Positions 1 through 7,019 of a stretch of DNA of 12,642 nucleotides are shown here, in pieces; the stretch's first letter is position 1, and each line of letters opens with the position of its first letter. Source of the DNA: Lentisphaeria bacterium UBA7640. GTDB lineage: Bacteria; Verrucomicrobiota; Lentisphaeria; Victivallales; Victivallaceae. The position numbers and the translations under genes are program-made. The DNA is taken from the NCBI GenBank assembly GCA_002483765.1, contig DLIO01000056.1, positions 1 to 12,642 on the forward strand, in the 5' to 3' direction. The notes beneath the pieces are model-generated. The model saw only the letters and a program-made list of their open reading frames with translations, did not search any database and was not told the origin of the DNA.

Positions 1-10
1 CATCGCAATG

Positions 11-26
11 TCAGGAGTTCAGGAGT
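11..26 (+). repeat. Tandem 8-bp duplication TCAGGAGT x2
   Basis: TCAGGAGT is repeated head to tail at 11-18 and 19-26 in AT-rich non-coding DNA at the left edge. No gene can be supported in 1-126. The repeat may be a simple slippage duplication. Confidence 0.5.
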
Positions 27-74
27 TTTGAATGAAAACTGACCAATAAGCGTTTGAAAAATATCAATTATTTT

Positions 75-89
75 GCGGTGGTTTTGTTT
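75..89 (+). repeat. 15-bp direct repeat matching the right arm of the tRNA/carB terminator
   Basis: GCGGTGGTTTTGTTT occurs at 75-89 and again at 244-258, where it is the right arm and U-tract of the terminator. The copy before the tRNA has no complementary left arm, so it cannot form the same hairpin. The two copies flank the tRNA at a distance of 169 bp. It may be a decayed terminator copy or the trace of a local duplication. Confidence 0.6.
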
Positions 90-126
90 GTATTTCGGGC
101 ACTCTGAATATAGGTTATCAGGCTTA

Positions 127-202
127 GCCTCGGTAGCTCAGTGGATAGAGCATCTCCCTCCTAAGGAGGTGGTCGCAGGTTCGATTCCTGCCCGGGGCAC
201 CA
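127..202 (+). tRNA. tRNA-Arg (anticodon CCT), CCA end encoded
   Basis: The 76 bases fold as a complete cloverleaf. The acceptor stem is GCCTCGG/CCGGGGC with one T.G pair. The D stem is GCTC/GAGC. The anticodon stem TCTCC/GGAGG closes the loop CTCCTAA, which gives anticodon CCT (reads AGG, Arg). The variable loop is 5 nt, and the T stem GCAGG/CCTGC encloses TTCGATT. The discriminator is A and the CCA end is encoded. No second tRNA is nearby. Upstream, TTGTTT at 84-89 could be a -35 element, but the -10 candidates at 106-114 (GAATAT, AATATA, TATAGG) are all poor, so I do not call a promoter. Confidence 0.96.
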
Positions 203-218
203 TTTTTTAAACCGATAA

Positions 219-254
219 AAAACCACCGCTGATGTTTAGTTCAGCGGTGGTTTT
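219..254. terminator. Bidirectional intrinsic terminator between tRNA-Arg and carB
   Basis: A perfect 12-bp GC-rich stem (221-232 with 241-252), extendable by two A-T pairs, closes an 8-base loop. On the + strand it is followed by TTTTGTTTTT and lies 17 bp after the tRNA. On the - strand it is followed by a T run (complement of A217-222) and lies about 30 bp after the carB stop. It therefore fits as a shared terminator for two convergent transcripts. Confidence 0.88.
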
Positions 255-283
255 GTTTTTTCATTCTTTGTCAGCGACAGGGC

Positions 284-3200
284 TTATAAGTCGGCTTGAT
301 ATTCCTGAAGTGATTTCAGGGTTATTTTATCACTGGTTGCTGATTTTATTCCTTCGACAGTGGCCAGAGCCGCCGCCATAGTGGTGACGTACGGCACTTT
401 GTATTGAATAGCCATGGTTCTGATATAGCTGTCATCAATTTTTCCGGCACGTCCACTCGGTGTATTAATAATCAAATTAATCGCTTTATTTTTGATCATA
501 TCACCAATATTCGGGCGTCCTTCGGTCAATTTTTTAACGACTGTACACTCGACGCTATTATCTTTAAGGAATAGCGCTGTACCTTCGGTTGCAGTAATTT
601 TAAATCCAAGCTCGATTAAGCATTGGGCCACTGGCAACAGGTGTTTGCGGTCGCGTTCTAACACCGTTAACAGCGCCGTGCCACTGAGTGGTAGACGTCC
701 GCCCGCGGCTTCTTGCGATTTAAAGTATGCCAAGCCAAAACATTCGGCAATCCCCATGACTTCGCCAGTGGCGCGCATTTCTGGGCCGAGTACTGGATCT
801 ACTTCGGGGAACATATTAAACGGGAATACCGCCTCTTTGACTCCGACGTAGTTGCGTTTTTTCTTACTTAAGATTTCATTGAATTCGCTTAGTTTATTGC
901 CGAGCATCAAAAGTGTAGCAATGCGAGCCAGTGGGACGCCGGTGATTTTCGCCACAATCGGCACTGTCCGTGAAGCGCGTGGATTTGCTTCAATAATGTA
1001 GACTTCGTCGTTGTAAACGGCGAATTGGACATTAAGAATACCAATAACTTTAAAATCTTTAGCAATTGCTGCGGCATGTTCCTCAATCGTTTTAATATGT
1101 TTGGGATCCATGATTACTGGAGGGATAACACATGCGGAATCTCCAGAGTGAATACCCGCTAATTCAATATGTTCCATAACACTGGCGACGAAGGTGCTTT
1201 CACCATCTGAAAGCGCATCGACTTCAGCTTCAATCGCATTATCGAGAAAACGATCAATCAGCATCGGATATTCCGGGCTGACTTTGATTGCTTCAACAGC
1301 ATAACGGCTTAGACTTTCTTCATCATATAAGATCGCCATGCCGCGACCACCAAGGACAAAGGATGGGCGAACCATTACGGGGTAGCCAATTCTGCGGCCG
1401 AGTGCTATTGCTTGATCTAATGAACGAGCGGTACCGCTTTCAGGTTGTTTAATTCCTAGTGCGATCATACGTTCACGGAAATATTCACGGTCTTCAGCAA
1501 GGCGGATTCCTTCTGGCTGAGTTCCAATGATTTTCATACCGAGATCTTTGAGTTCCTGCGCGATATTTAGTGGAGTTTGTCCACCGAACTGCACGATTAC
1601 TCCGTCTGGTTGTTCTTTCTCGTAAATCGCCATTACATCTTCGACTGTTAATGGTTCAAAATAAAGTTTATCACTGGTGTCATAGTCGGTGGAAACGGTT
1701 TCCGGGTTACAGTTAACCATCACGCTTTCATATCCGCTATCGCGTAGAGCAAAAGCCGCATGAACACAGGTATAATCAAATTCGATCCCTTGTCCGATAC
1801 GGTTAGGACCGCCACCGAGGATCATAATTTTTTTCTTTTTTGAGACTTTGACCTCATCCTTTGCGCCGGAATAAGTCGAGTAATAATACTCCGCATCCTT
1901 GACGCCACTTACTGGAACTTTGCAAAAAGTTGCATGTAAATTAAGTTTAAAGCGACGTGTTCTAATATCTTTTTCTGCGATGCTGAACAATTTAGCAAGA
2001 TAACGGTCGGAGAAGCTGAGTTTTTTAGCTTCAATAAACATCTCGTCAGGTAACGCCATCCAGTTGTAGGTCGCTAATTTTAATTCAAACTCGGCGAGTT
2101 CTTTCATCTCTTCGACAAAGAAAGGTGTAATATCCGTGATGGTAGCAGCTTCTTTGGCGCTCAAGCCTTTTTTCATCGCCTCATAGAGGATGAAAAAGCG
2201 TTCACTTGAGGCGAAGTTGAGTTTTGAGCGTAGTTCTTCCAAGCTTAACTTTTCGTATTCTGGGACTAAACCGAGTCCGTAACGGCTAATTTCTAACGAG
2301 CGAATCGCTTTTTGCATCGCTTCTTTGAAATTTTTACCGATCGACATAACTTCGCCAACAGCTTTCATCTGGGTTCCCAGAATATCTTTTGCTTGTGGAA
2401 ATTTTTCAAATGCCCAACGCGCGAATTTGGCGACAACATATTCGCCAGACGGAGTGTATTTGTCTAGTGTACCGTCGCGCCAATAAGTAATCTCATCGAG
2501 CGTAATACCAGTAGCGAGGCGCGTCGAGATACTAGCAATCGGGAATCCGGTTGCTTTAGATGCGAGTGCGCTGGAGCGCGAGGTTCGTGGATTGATCTCG
2601 ATAACAATAATCCGATCATCTTCGCGGTTATGCGCAAACTGAACGTTGGTGCCACCGATGACGCCGATGGCGTCCACAATGCGGTAAGCGTATTCTTGAA
2701 GGCGGGCTTGTAGTTCTTGTGGTACGGTTAGCATTGGCGCTACACAGAAACTATCGCCAGTGTGAACTCCCATTGGATCAACATTTTCGATAAAACAGAC
2801 AGTGACTTTTTTGCCATTTTGGTCGCGAACGACTTCGAGCTCGAGTTCTTCCCAACCTAGCGCGCACTCTTCGATCAATATTTGTCCGATAATGCTGGCA
2901 GCAATTCCGCGTGCGGAGATCTGGCGTAGTTCTTCGATATTATAAACGATACCACCGCCGGTACCACCCATCGTGTAGGCTGGACGCACTACCACCGGAT
3001 AGCCCAATTTTTCGGCTACTTTTTCAGCTTCTTCGACAGAAAAACACGGTTCCGATTCTGCTACCGGAATACCGATTTCTCTCATGGTTTCTTTGAATTG
3101 GATGCGGTCTTCGCCACGTTTAATTGCGTCAAGATCAACACCTATAACTTGGACGTTATGTTTGACCAGAATGCCTTGTTCGTCAAGCGCAATGGCGAGG

Positions 3201-3490
3201 TTCAACGCAGTTTGTCCGCCGAGATTTGGCAGTAACGCGTCTGGCCGTTCTTTGATAATAATTTTCTCGATACTGGCGACGGTCAGAGGTTCGATATAAG
3301 TATGATCGGCCATTGCAGGGTCGGTCATGATGGTTGCAGGGTTACTGTTTACAAGAACAATTTCGTAACCTTCTTCTCTCAGTGCTTTGCAAGCCTGAGT
3401 TCCGGAGTAGTCAAATTCACAGGCTTGCCCAATGATAATTGGGCCGGAGCCGATAATCATAATCTTTTTGATGTCAGTGCGGTGCGGCAT
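284..3490 (-). CDS. carB: Carbamoyl-phosphate synthase, large (ammonia) chain CarB
   Basis: This subunit makes carbamoyl phosphate from bicarbonate, ammonia (delivered by the glutaminase subunit CarA) and two ATP, feeding arginine and pyrimidine synthesis in the cytoplasm. The protein has 1068 residues, close to the 1073 of E. coli. It has two tandem ATP-grasp halves. The first opens with GSGPIIIGQACEFDYSG (14-30) and shows R129, R169, MGGTGGG (174-180), E215, MGVHTGDS (240-247) and EIN (298-300). The second begins with LGGGPNRIGQGIEFDY and contains HSGDSACVIPP. A C-terminal MGS-like allosteric domain (about the last 130 residues) contains TEGTA and NTPSGR. I chose ATG at 3490: it matches the usual start MP-RTDIK and has AAAGGA 8 bases upstream. 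The longer frame would start at a TTG at 3523 without a good ribosome site. carA is not adjacent; the gene appears to be monocistronic. Confidence 0.97.
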   Translation of the reverse strand: MPHRTDIKKIMIIGSGPIIIGQACEFDYSGTQACKALREEGYEIVLVNSNPATIMTDPAMADHTYIEPLTVASIEKIIIKERPDALLPNLGGQTALNLAIALDEQGILVKHNVQVIGVDLDAIKRGEDRIQFKETMREIGIPVAESEPCFSVEEAEKVAEKLGYPVVVRPAYTMGGTGGGIVYNIEELRQISARGIAASIIGQILIEECALGWEELELEVVRDQNGKKVTVCFIENVDPMGVHTGDSFCVAPMLTVPQELQARLQEYAYRIVDAIGVIGGTNVQFAHNREDDRIIVIEINPRTSRSSALASKATGFPIASISTRLATGITLDEITYWRDGTLDKYTPSGEYVVAKFARWAFEKFPQAKDILGTQMKAVGEVMSIGKNFKEAMQKAIRSLEISRYGLGLVPEYEKLSLEELRSKLNFASSERFFILYEAMKKGLSAKEAATITDITPFFVEEMKELAEFELKLATYNWMALPDEMFIEAKKLSFSDRYLAKLFSIAEKDIRTRRFKLNLHATFCKVPVSGVKDAEYYYSTYSGAKDEVKVSKKKKIMILGGGPNRIGQGIEFDYTCVHAAFALRDSGYESVMVNCNPETVSTDYDTSDKLYFEPLTVEDVMAIYEKEQPDGVIVQFGGQTPLNIAQELKDLGMKIIGTQPEGIRLAEDREYFRERMIALGIKQPESGTARSLDQAIALGRRIGYPVMVRPSFVLGGRGMAILYDEESLSRYAVEAIKVSPEYPMLIDRFLDNAIEAEVDALSDGESTFVASVMEHIELAGIHSGDSACVIPPVIMDPKHIKTIEEHAAAIAKDFKVIGILNVQFAVYNDEVYIIEANPRASRTVPIVAKITGVPLARIATLLMLGNKLSEFNEILSKKKRNYVGVKEAVFPFNMFPEVDPVLGPEMRATGEVMGIAECFGLAYFKSQEAAGGRLPLSGTALLTVLERDRKHLLPVAQCLIELGFKITATEGTALFLKDNSVECTVVKKLTEGRPNIGDMIKNKAINLIINTPSGRAGKIDDSYIRTMAIQYKVPYVTTMAAALATVEGIKSATSDKITLKSLQEYQADL

Positions 3491-3561
3491 AGATACAATC
3501 CTTTCGTTAAGTATGTGCTTCAAGTATTATTTATGGACAAGCGGAGATTCATTTTGAGAAT

Positions 3562-3580
3562 TCCGGTAGACCGGAGTATA
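3562..3580 (-). promoter_or_regulatory. Candidate carB -10 element with a palindrome at the start site
   Basis: Read on the - strand, TATACT (3580-3575) is a good -10 element about 85 bp before the carB ATG. No convincing -35 is found at normal spacing; TTGATA lies 22 bp upstream, which is too far. Overlapping the last base of the -10 and covering the expected start site is TCCGGT-CT-ACCGGA (3575-3562), a perfect 6-2-6 palindrome. It could be an operator or a short hairpin at the 5' end of the transcript. It does not resemble the ArgR box. Confidence 0.42.
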
Positions 3581-3643
3581 AAATATCGCCAAATTACAGA
3601 ATTATCAATCTTGAGTACAAAAATAAATGACAAATAAATTTCA

Positions 3644-3664
3644 AGTCAATTGACAAAGTAAACG
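3644..3664 (+). repeat. Dispersed 21-bp intergenic repeat, copy 1 (contains palindrome GTCAATTGAC)
   Basis: The 21 bases beginning AGTCAATTGA and ending AAAGTAAACG match 19 of 21 positions at 12622-12642. The first half contains a perfect 10-bp palindrome (3645-3654). GTCAATTG recurs a third time at 3789-3796. All three sites are intergenic. Confidence 0.6.
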
Positions 3665-3796
3665 CACACGAAAAAATAAGCGAGAGCATTTAGTTTGACA
3701 AAGAAAGGTGTACGCTTAGTGTGGCTGGGGAAGCCGACTGGGCATACACCATAAACTTACAAATTTTTTTACATGAACTGACTTTTTTGTCAATTG
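3647..3796. repeat. 11-bp inverted repeat bounding a 150-bp element
   Basis: CAATTGACAAA at 3647-3657 is the exact reverse complement of TTTGTCAATTG at 3786-3796. An inner TTGACAAA at 3695-3702 pairs with the same right arm. The arms are roughly concentric with the long hairpin at 3707-3750. No transposase is present. A MITE-like unit, a structured RNA gene or a paired-operator region are all possible. Confidence 0.5.
3707..3750. other. Long imperfect hairpin, possible small RNA or GH4-gene terminator
   Basis: On the + strand GGTGTACGC pairs with GCATACACC (8 of 9 pairs). Inside this, TTAGT pairs with ACTGG using two wobbles, and GGCT/AGCC caps a GGGGA loop. In total there are about 17 pairs in 44 bases. 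On the - strand the outer mismatch becomes a U.G pair and the hairpin is followed by TTTCTTTG. That would suit a terminator about 195 bp beyond the GH4 gene, although the T tract is weak and the distance large. Confidence 0.45.
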
Positions 3797-3854
3797 GCCA
3801 TTTAGAAATCTCATCCAAGACTAGGAATGTTCAAAAAATTCACGCCGCCAGTTC

Positions 3855-3878
3855 GCCACGTACCAGAAAGTATGTGGC
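3855..3878 (+). other. 9-bp hairpin GCCACGTAC / GTATGTGGC
   Basis: On the + strand all nine positions pair, with one G.T wobble, around the 6-base loop CAGAAA. On the - strand the wobble turns into a mismatch, so the + strand RNA is favoured. No T tract follows on either strand. It lies about 65 bp beyond the end of the GH4 gene. Its role is unknown. Confidence 0.4.
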
Positions 3879-3944
3879 TGATGGCACGCAAAATAAGTTA
3901 CAAGCTATCACTTAAAACCGCAACTTTAATCTCTCAACAAACTC

Positions 3945-5282
3945 TTAACGGTATTCGGGGAGCATGTCGCCGTGCGCGACGATCAGGTCGTCACACATTT
4001 TGCGGATTTCGTCGAGGGTTAACTCGGAACCGGTGTGTGGATCGAGCATCGCTGCGTGATAGATAGCTTCTTTGCTGCGGGTTACTGCCGCTTCAATGGT
4101 CAGTAGATGAACGTTGACATGGGTTTGGTTTAGTGCTGCGCATTGTGTTGGCAAATCGCCAACGTGACAACCTTGGACACCATTGGAATCCACCAAACAT
4201 GGCACTTCAACTACGGCATTAGCGGGCAAATTACTAATCAAACCATTATTCATCACATTGCCACCGATCTGAATCGGCTTATTGGTAACAATTGCGTTGA
4301 TAATCGCCGAACCATATTCATTAGTCATTTCATGTTCCAGGGTCGGATTTTCTATCAATTCGACACGTCGTTTTTCCCATCTCTCAATCGAATCAACACA
4401 ACGTCTCGGATATTCATCCAGTGGGATATTAAATTCTTTAATCAGTTCTGGATACTGTTTTTTTATCCAATAAGGATAATATTCGGCAGCGTGTTCACTG
4501 GATTCGCTGAAATAGTAACCAAAATGAAGCATCATCGCCAAACGCACCATATTGCCACTCTTTTCGGCATTGGGTTTGCGCCACTCGTTTAGTTTTTTGG
4601 CGGCGAGTTTTTTAATTTCAGGATAAATATCTTTACCGTTACGTTCGATTTCCAACAACCATCCTGTGTGGTTAATTCCCGCGATATGATCGCGAATGCT
4701 ATCTTTGTCGTATTCCATGCCGAGCGTTTCCAGCAGAGATTTGGAACAAACCTGAACAGAATGACACAGGCCAACAGTTTTCACTCCAGTATAGCGCAAC
4801 ATTGCTCCGGTCAACATTGACATCGGGTTGGTGTAATTAAGTAGCCAGGCGTCAGGACAGACCTCTTCGATATCACGAGCAAATTCCCACATCACTGGAA
4901 TTGTCCGCAGACTGCGAAAAATTCCGCCAATGCCGATAGTGTCGCCAATGGTTTGCTGTAGTCCGTATTTTTTAGGGATTTCGAAGTCGATAACGGTGGA
5001 AGGTTCGTAACCACCAACTTGGATGGCATTGACTATAAATCCAGCACCCTTCAGTGCCGCACGACGATTGCGTTCGCCGAGGTGCGTAGTTATTTTCGCA
5101 CGGCCAGCATTGATGTTTTTATTAAGAATATCCAACATCTGCTTTGCTTCTTTCAAACGAACTGGATCGATATCATAGAGCGCGATATGTGAATCGCGTA
5201 ATGAATCTCTGGACATGCAGTCACCCAAAACGTTTTTTGCGAATACCATGCTGCCGGCACCCATAAAAGTGATCTTAGTCAT
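3945..5282 (-). CDS. melA: Family GH4 alpha-galactosidase (MelA/AglA type), NAD- and metal-dependent
   Basis: GH4 enzymes cleave glycosides by an unusual redox route: NAD oxidises C3 of the sugar, elimination follows, and a bound divalent metal helps. The protein (445 residues) has the N-terminal Rossmann site FMGAGS (6-11), LLNYTNPM (147-154), the metal-ligand motif GLCHSVQ (C173, H174) and AGINHTGW (N203, H204). The tail LDPHTGSELTLDEIRKM is typical of alpha-galactosidases rather than 6-phospho-glycosidases, and no phosphate-binding context was noticed. It is cytoplasmic with no signal peptide. The ATG at 5282 has AGGAG six bases upstream. No sugar transporter or regulator is adjacent, so galactoside uptake must be encoded elsewhere. 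Substrate could differ (alpha-glucoside, alpha-galacturonide) because GH4 is a mixed family; melA is my best guess. Confidence 0.88.
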   Translation of the reverse strand: MTKITFMGAGSMVFAKNVLGDCMSRDSLRDSHIALYDIDPVRLKEAKQMLDILNKNINAGRAKITTHLGERNRRAALKGAGFIVNAIQVGGYEPSTVIDFEIPKKYGLQQTIGDTIGIGGIFRSLRTIPVMWEFARDIEEVCPDAWLLNYTNPMSMLTGAMLRYTGVKTVGLCHSVQVCSKSLLETLGMEYDKDSIRDHIAGINHTGWLLEIERNGKDIYPEIKKLAAKKLNEWRKPNAEKSGNMVRLAMMLHFGYYFSESSEHAAEYYPYWIKKQYPELIKEFNIPLDEYPRRCVDSIERWEKRRVELIENPTLEHEMTNEYGSAIINAIVTNKPIQIGGNVMNNGLISNLPANAVVEVPCLVDSNGVQGCHVGDLPTQCAALNQTHVNVHLLTIEAAVTRSKEAIYHAAMLDPHTGSELTLDEIRKMCDDLIVAHGDMLPEYR

Positions 5283-5340
5283 TTTCTTCTCCTCTTAATT
5301 CTGTGGTTGGTTTTGAGGTAATATAATAATTCAATGCTTT

Positions 5341-5407
5341 AATATATCCGAATTGTATTATTAGTAAATAGCATAAAAGTGCTAAAAATAAAACAATATT
5401 GCTAAAA
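5341..5407 (-). promoter_or_regulatory. Candidate promoter of the GH4 gene with repeats upstream
   Basis: On the - strand TTTACT (5368-5363) and TATATT (5346-5341) are 16 bp apart, placing a start about 50 bases before the gene. Directly upstream are TTTTATGC (complement of 5371-5378) and two TTTTAGC repeats (complements of 5381-5387 and 5401-5407), whose starts are 10 and 20 bp apart. Such helically phased repeats next to a -35 would suit an activator site. The region is AT-rich, so chance matches are possible. Confidence 0.35.
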
Positions 5408-5485
5408 TGAGACTAGGGTTAAGAGAAGAATTTAAAATATAGCGAAAAAATCATTCGACGCAAGCTTTAAAGCAATGGAAATTTA

Positions 5486-5515
5486 TTGCAGATTGAAAAA
5501 TTAACAGCCGATAAT
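5486..5515 (+). promoter_or_regulatory. Candidate lipocalin promoter
   Basis: TTGCAG (5486-5491) and GATAAT (5510-5515) are separated by 18 bp and lie about 33 bp before the lipocalin ATG. An alternative TTGAAA (5493-5498) with TATTGT (5515-5520) is weaker. Confidence 0.4.
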
Positions 5516-5547
5516 ATTGTATCACTCTATATACTTTGGAGGTAAAT

Positions 5548-6081
5548 ATGAAATGGTTTTTGATGTTTGGTTTAGGGATTTTGTCCTGTTTAGCTGGTTG
5601 TCGTTCTGCGCAATCTACTGCGTCAATTCCTGCGGTTAAGAATTTTGAGGTCGAAAAATATCTTGGGCAGTGGTATGAAATTGCCCGATTACCTCATCGC
5701 TTTGAACGCGATATGATCCAGGTTACTGCGGATTACACGCTACGTGAAGACGGTAAAGTTGCCGTGTTGAACGCTGGATGGCGCGATGGCAAAAAAAAGG
5801 AAGCACATGGCGTAGCGCACCTCAAGGGAGATTCCGACATTGGCGAGTTGAAGGTTTCGTTTTTTTGGCCATTTTACGGTGATTACCGGATTATCTGGTT
5901 AGAACCGGATTACTCCAGCGCAATCGTAACCAGTTCCACCAAAGATTATCTGTGGATTTTAGCCCGCGCATCAATGCTGGACAAACAGCTTTTAGACGAT
6001 TATTTGGACAAAATCCGTTTGTGGGGTTTCGACATCACAAAGCTCGAATATCCACAAGAGAATTTAGAAGTAAAAAGGTAG
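5548..6081 (+). CDS. blc: Lipocalin lipoprotein, Blc type
   Basis: Bacterial lipocalins of this family are small beta-barrels that bind lipids such as lysophospholipids at the outer membrane. The 177-residue protein starts with a short lipoprotein signal and a lipobox LAGC ending at C18. The residue after Cys is Arg, not Asp, which in the known sorting rule favours the outer membrane. The mature part shows the lipocalin signature NFEVEKYLGQWYEIARLPHRFE (split here as NFEVEKYLGQWYEI from residue 32, with G-x-W at 40-42) and the Blc-like stretch YLWILAR near the C-terminus. I chose ATG 5548, preceded by GGAGG five bases away; the longer frame begins at a TTG that overlaps this ribosome site. 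It is transcribed alone and faces the ABC operon. Family length is usually 170-180, so it is complete. Confidence 0.93.
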   Translation: MKWFLMFGLGILSCLAGCRSAQSTASIPAVKNFEVEKYLGQWYEIARLPHRFERDMIQVTADYTLREDGKVAVLNAGWRDGKKKEAHGVAHLKGDSDIGELKVSFFWPFYGDYRIIWLEPDYSSAIVTSSTKDYLWILARASMLDKQLLDDYLDKIRLWGFDITKLEYPQENLEVKR

Positions 6082-6159
6082 AATGTAGAAAAAGTAAAAG
6101 GCAGTAATCACAAAGAAGGGACGAAAGAGTCGGGCATGGAAAGTTTGTCCACAAAATCT

Positions 6160-6225
6160 ATTCCTAAAACGGTGTAATTATGCCTTTAAATTCACGCGCG
6201 CATAATGCGCGCGCGAATTAGGAAT
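6160..6225. terminator. GC-rich hairpin between convergent lipocalin and ABC operon
   Basis: The arms 6189-6202 and 6206-6219 pair at 13 of 14 positions around the 3-base loop TAA, and much of the stem is alternating CG. An outer inverted repeat, ATTCCTAA (6160-6167) and TTAGGAAT (6218-6225), overlaps it. The hairpin sits about 24 bp after the ABC ATPase stop and about 110 bp after the lipocalin stop. Neither side has a real T tract (the - side reads TTTAAAGG), so its action as a terminator is inferred from position and stability. Confidence 0.5.
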
Positions 6226-6242
6226 GAGAAATACCCCATTCT

Positions 6243-7019
6243 TCAATCATTTGTTGACGGATAGATGAAGCGTCGGTTTTGAACTTTTGAAACTCCGACG
6301 CCGATATCATAAAGATCGCCCAGATGTTCCTCGGTAAGTGTCGACTCTGGAGTACCGTTAGTCACGATTACTCCCTCTTTAATCATAAATATTTGATGAG
6401 CGAAACATGAAGCTAAGTTCGGATCATGCAGAGTCATTAGGACCGTCAAATTTTTTGCTTTGGCAACTCGCCGCACGGTTTCCAATACCATATGCTGATT
6501 TCTGAAATCTAGGTGCGACGTTGGTTCGTCCAATAACAACAACGGCGCTTCCTGCGCCAAGGCTCGCGCAATTAAAACTAATTGGCGTTCGCCACCGCTG
6601 ATACGTGTATAACAACGATCAGTTAAATGACCAATCCCAACAGCCTCCAACGCAGCTTTGGCCGCGCATTCATCAGCAACGGATGGCCCTGCGAACAGAG
6701 CAACGTGAGGAGCGCGCCCCATCAGCACTGCTTCAAATACCGAATATGGAAAGGGTGGAGTGTGTTCCTGCGGCACGACTGCAAGCAAACTGGCGCGTTC
6801 CCTGAACGAGATATTGACCACGTCACGGCCATCGAATAGCACTCTTCCGTGTTCAGGTGTCCAGAGTCCGGCAATACATTTAAACAATGATGTTTTGCCT
6901 GAACCGTTCGGCCCCAAAAGTACGGCAAGATGTCCTTTTTTTACCGAGAAAGAGACATTATTGACTACAGGTTTAGCGCCACGATAATGTCGAAAGGTGA
7001 GGTTTTCAACTCTAATCAT
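6243..7019 (-). CDS. ABC importer ATP-binding protein, FecE/BtuD type
   Basis: This is the cytoplasmic ATPase that powers the adjacent FecCD-type importer. In the 258 residues I see Walker A GPNGSGKT (36-43), Q-loop VPQE (Q84), the signature ISGGERQ (140-146), Walker B LLLLDEP (160-166) with catalytic E165, the D-loop SHLD and the switch His in TLHD (H198). All key residues are present. The frame could open at a TTG at 7028, but the ATG at 7019 forms an ATGA overlap with the permease stop, which signals translational coupling, so I use it. The upstream AAGGAG is 11 bases away, consistent with coupled rather than independent initiation. This is the last gene of the operon. The family handles iron-siderophores, haem or cobalamin; the substrate cannot be read from the ATPase. 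Confidence 0.94.
   Translation of the reverse strand: MIRVENLTFRHYRGAKPVVNNVSFSVKKGHLAVLLGPNGSGKTSLFKCIAGLWTPEHGRVLFDGRDVVNISFRERASLLAVVPQEHTPPFPYSVFEAVLMGRAPHVALFAGPSVADECAAKAALEAVGIGHLTDRCYTRISGGERQLVLIARALAQEAPLLLLDEPTSHLDFRNQHMVLETVRRVAKAKNLTVLMTLHDPNLASCFAHQIFMIKEGVIVTNGTPESTLTEEHLGDLYDIGVGVSKVQNRRFIYPSTND

Larger units (their letters stand above)
3491..3944. other. 454-bp intergenic region between carB and the GH4 gene
   Basis: I see no supportable protein gene here. Frames of 64-111 codons exist on the + strand but have no ribosome site, low-complexity content or overlap with carB. The region is AT-rich and holds, from left to right: the carB leader and promoter, an inverted repeat with arms at 3647-3657 and 3786-3796, a long hairpin at 3707-3750, and a second hairpin at 3855-3878. 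TTGACAAAG occurs twice (3650-3658, 3695-3703). It looks like a -35 element, but neither copy has a good -10. Confidence 0.6.

Noticed and set aside
492..851. 119-codon + strand frame inside carB
   Set aside because: It is antisense to the well-conserved CarB C-terminal part, has no ribosome site and no recognisable domain.
3490..3523. carB start at TTG 3523
   Set aside because: ATG 3490 has AAAGGA at 8 bases and matches the usual CarB N-terminus; the extra 11 residues contain the ribosome site itself.
3302..3637. 111-codon + strand frame across the carB start
   Set aside because: It overlaps the carB N-terminal coding part and promoter and has no start signals.
3650..3723. Promoters at the two TTGACAAAG copies
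   Set aside because: Perfect -35 hexamers but no acceptable -10 at 16-18 bp (AAAATA, AGTGTG), and no gene downstream on that strand.
3721..3915. 64-codon + strand frame starting with GTG
   Set aside because: It starts inside the 3707-3750 hairpin, has no ribosome site, and its product resembles no family I know; the repeats and hairpins explain the sequence better.
4143..4592. 149-codon + strand frame inside the GH4 gene
   Set aside because: It is antisense to conserved GH4 coding sequence, so its length follows from the codon pattern of the real gene.
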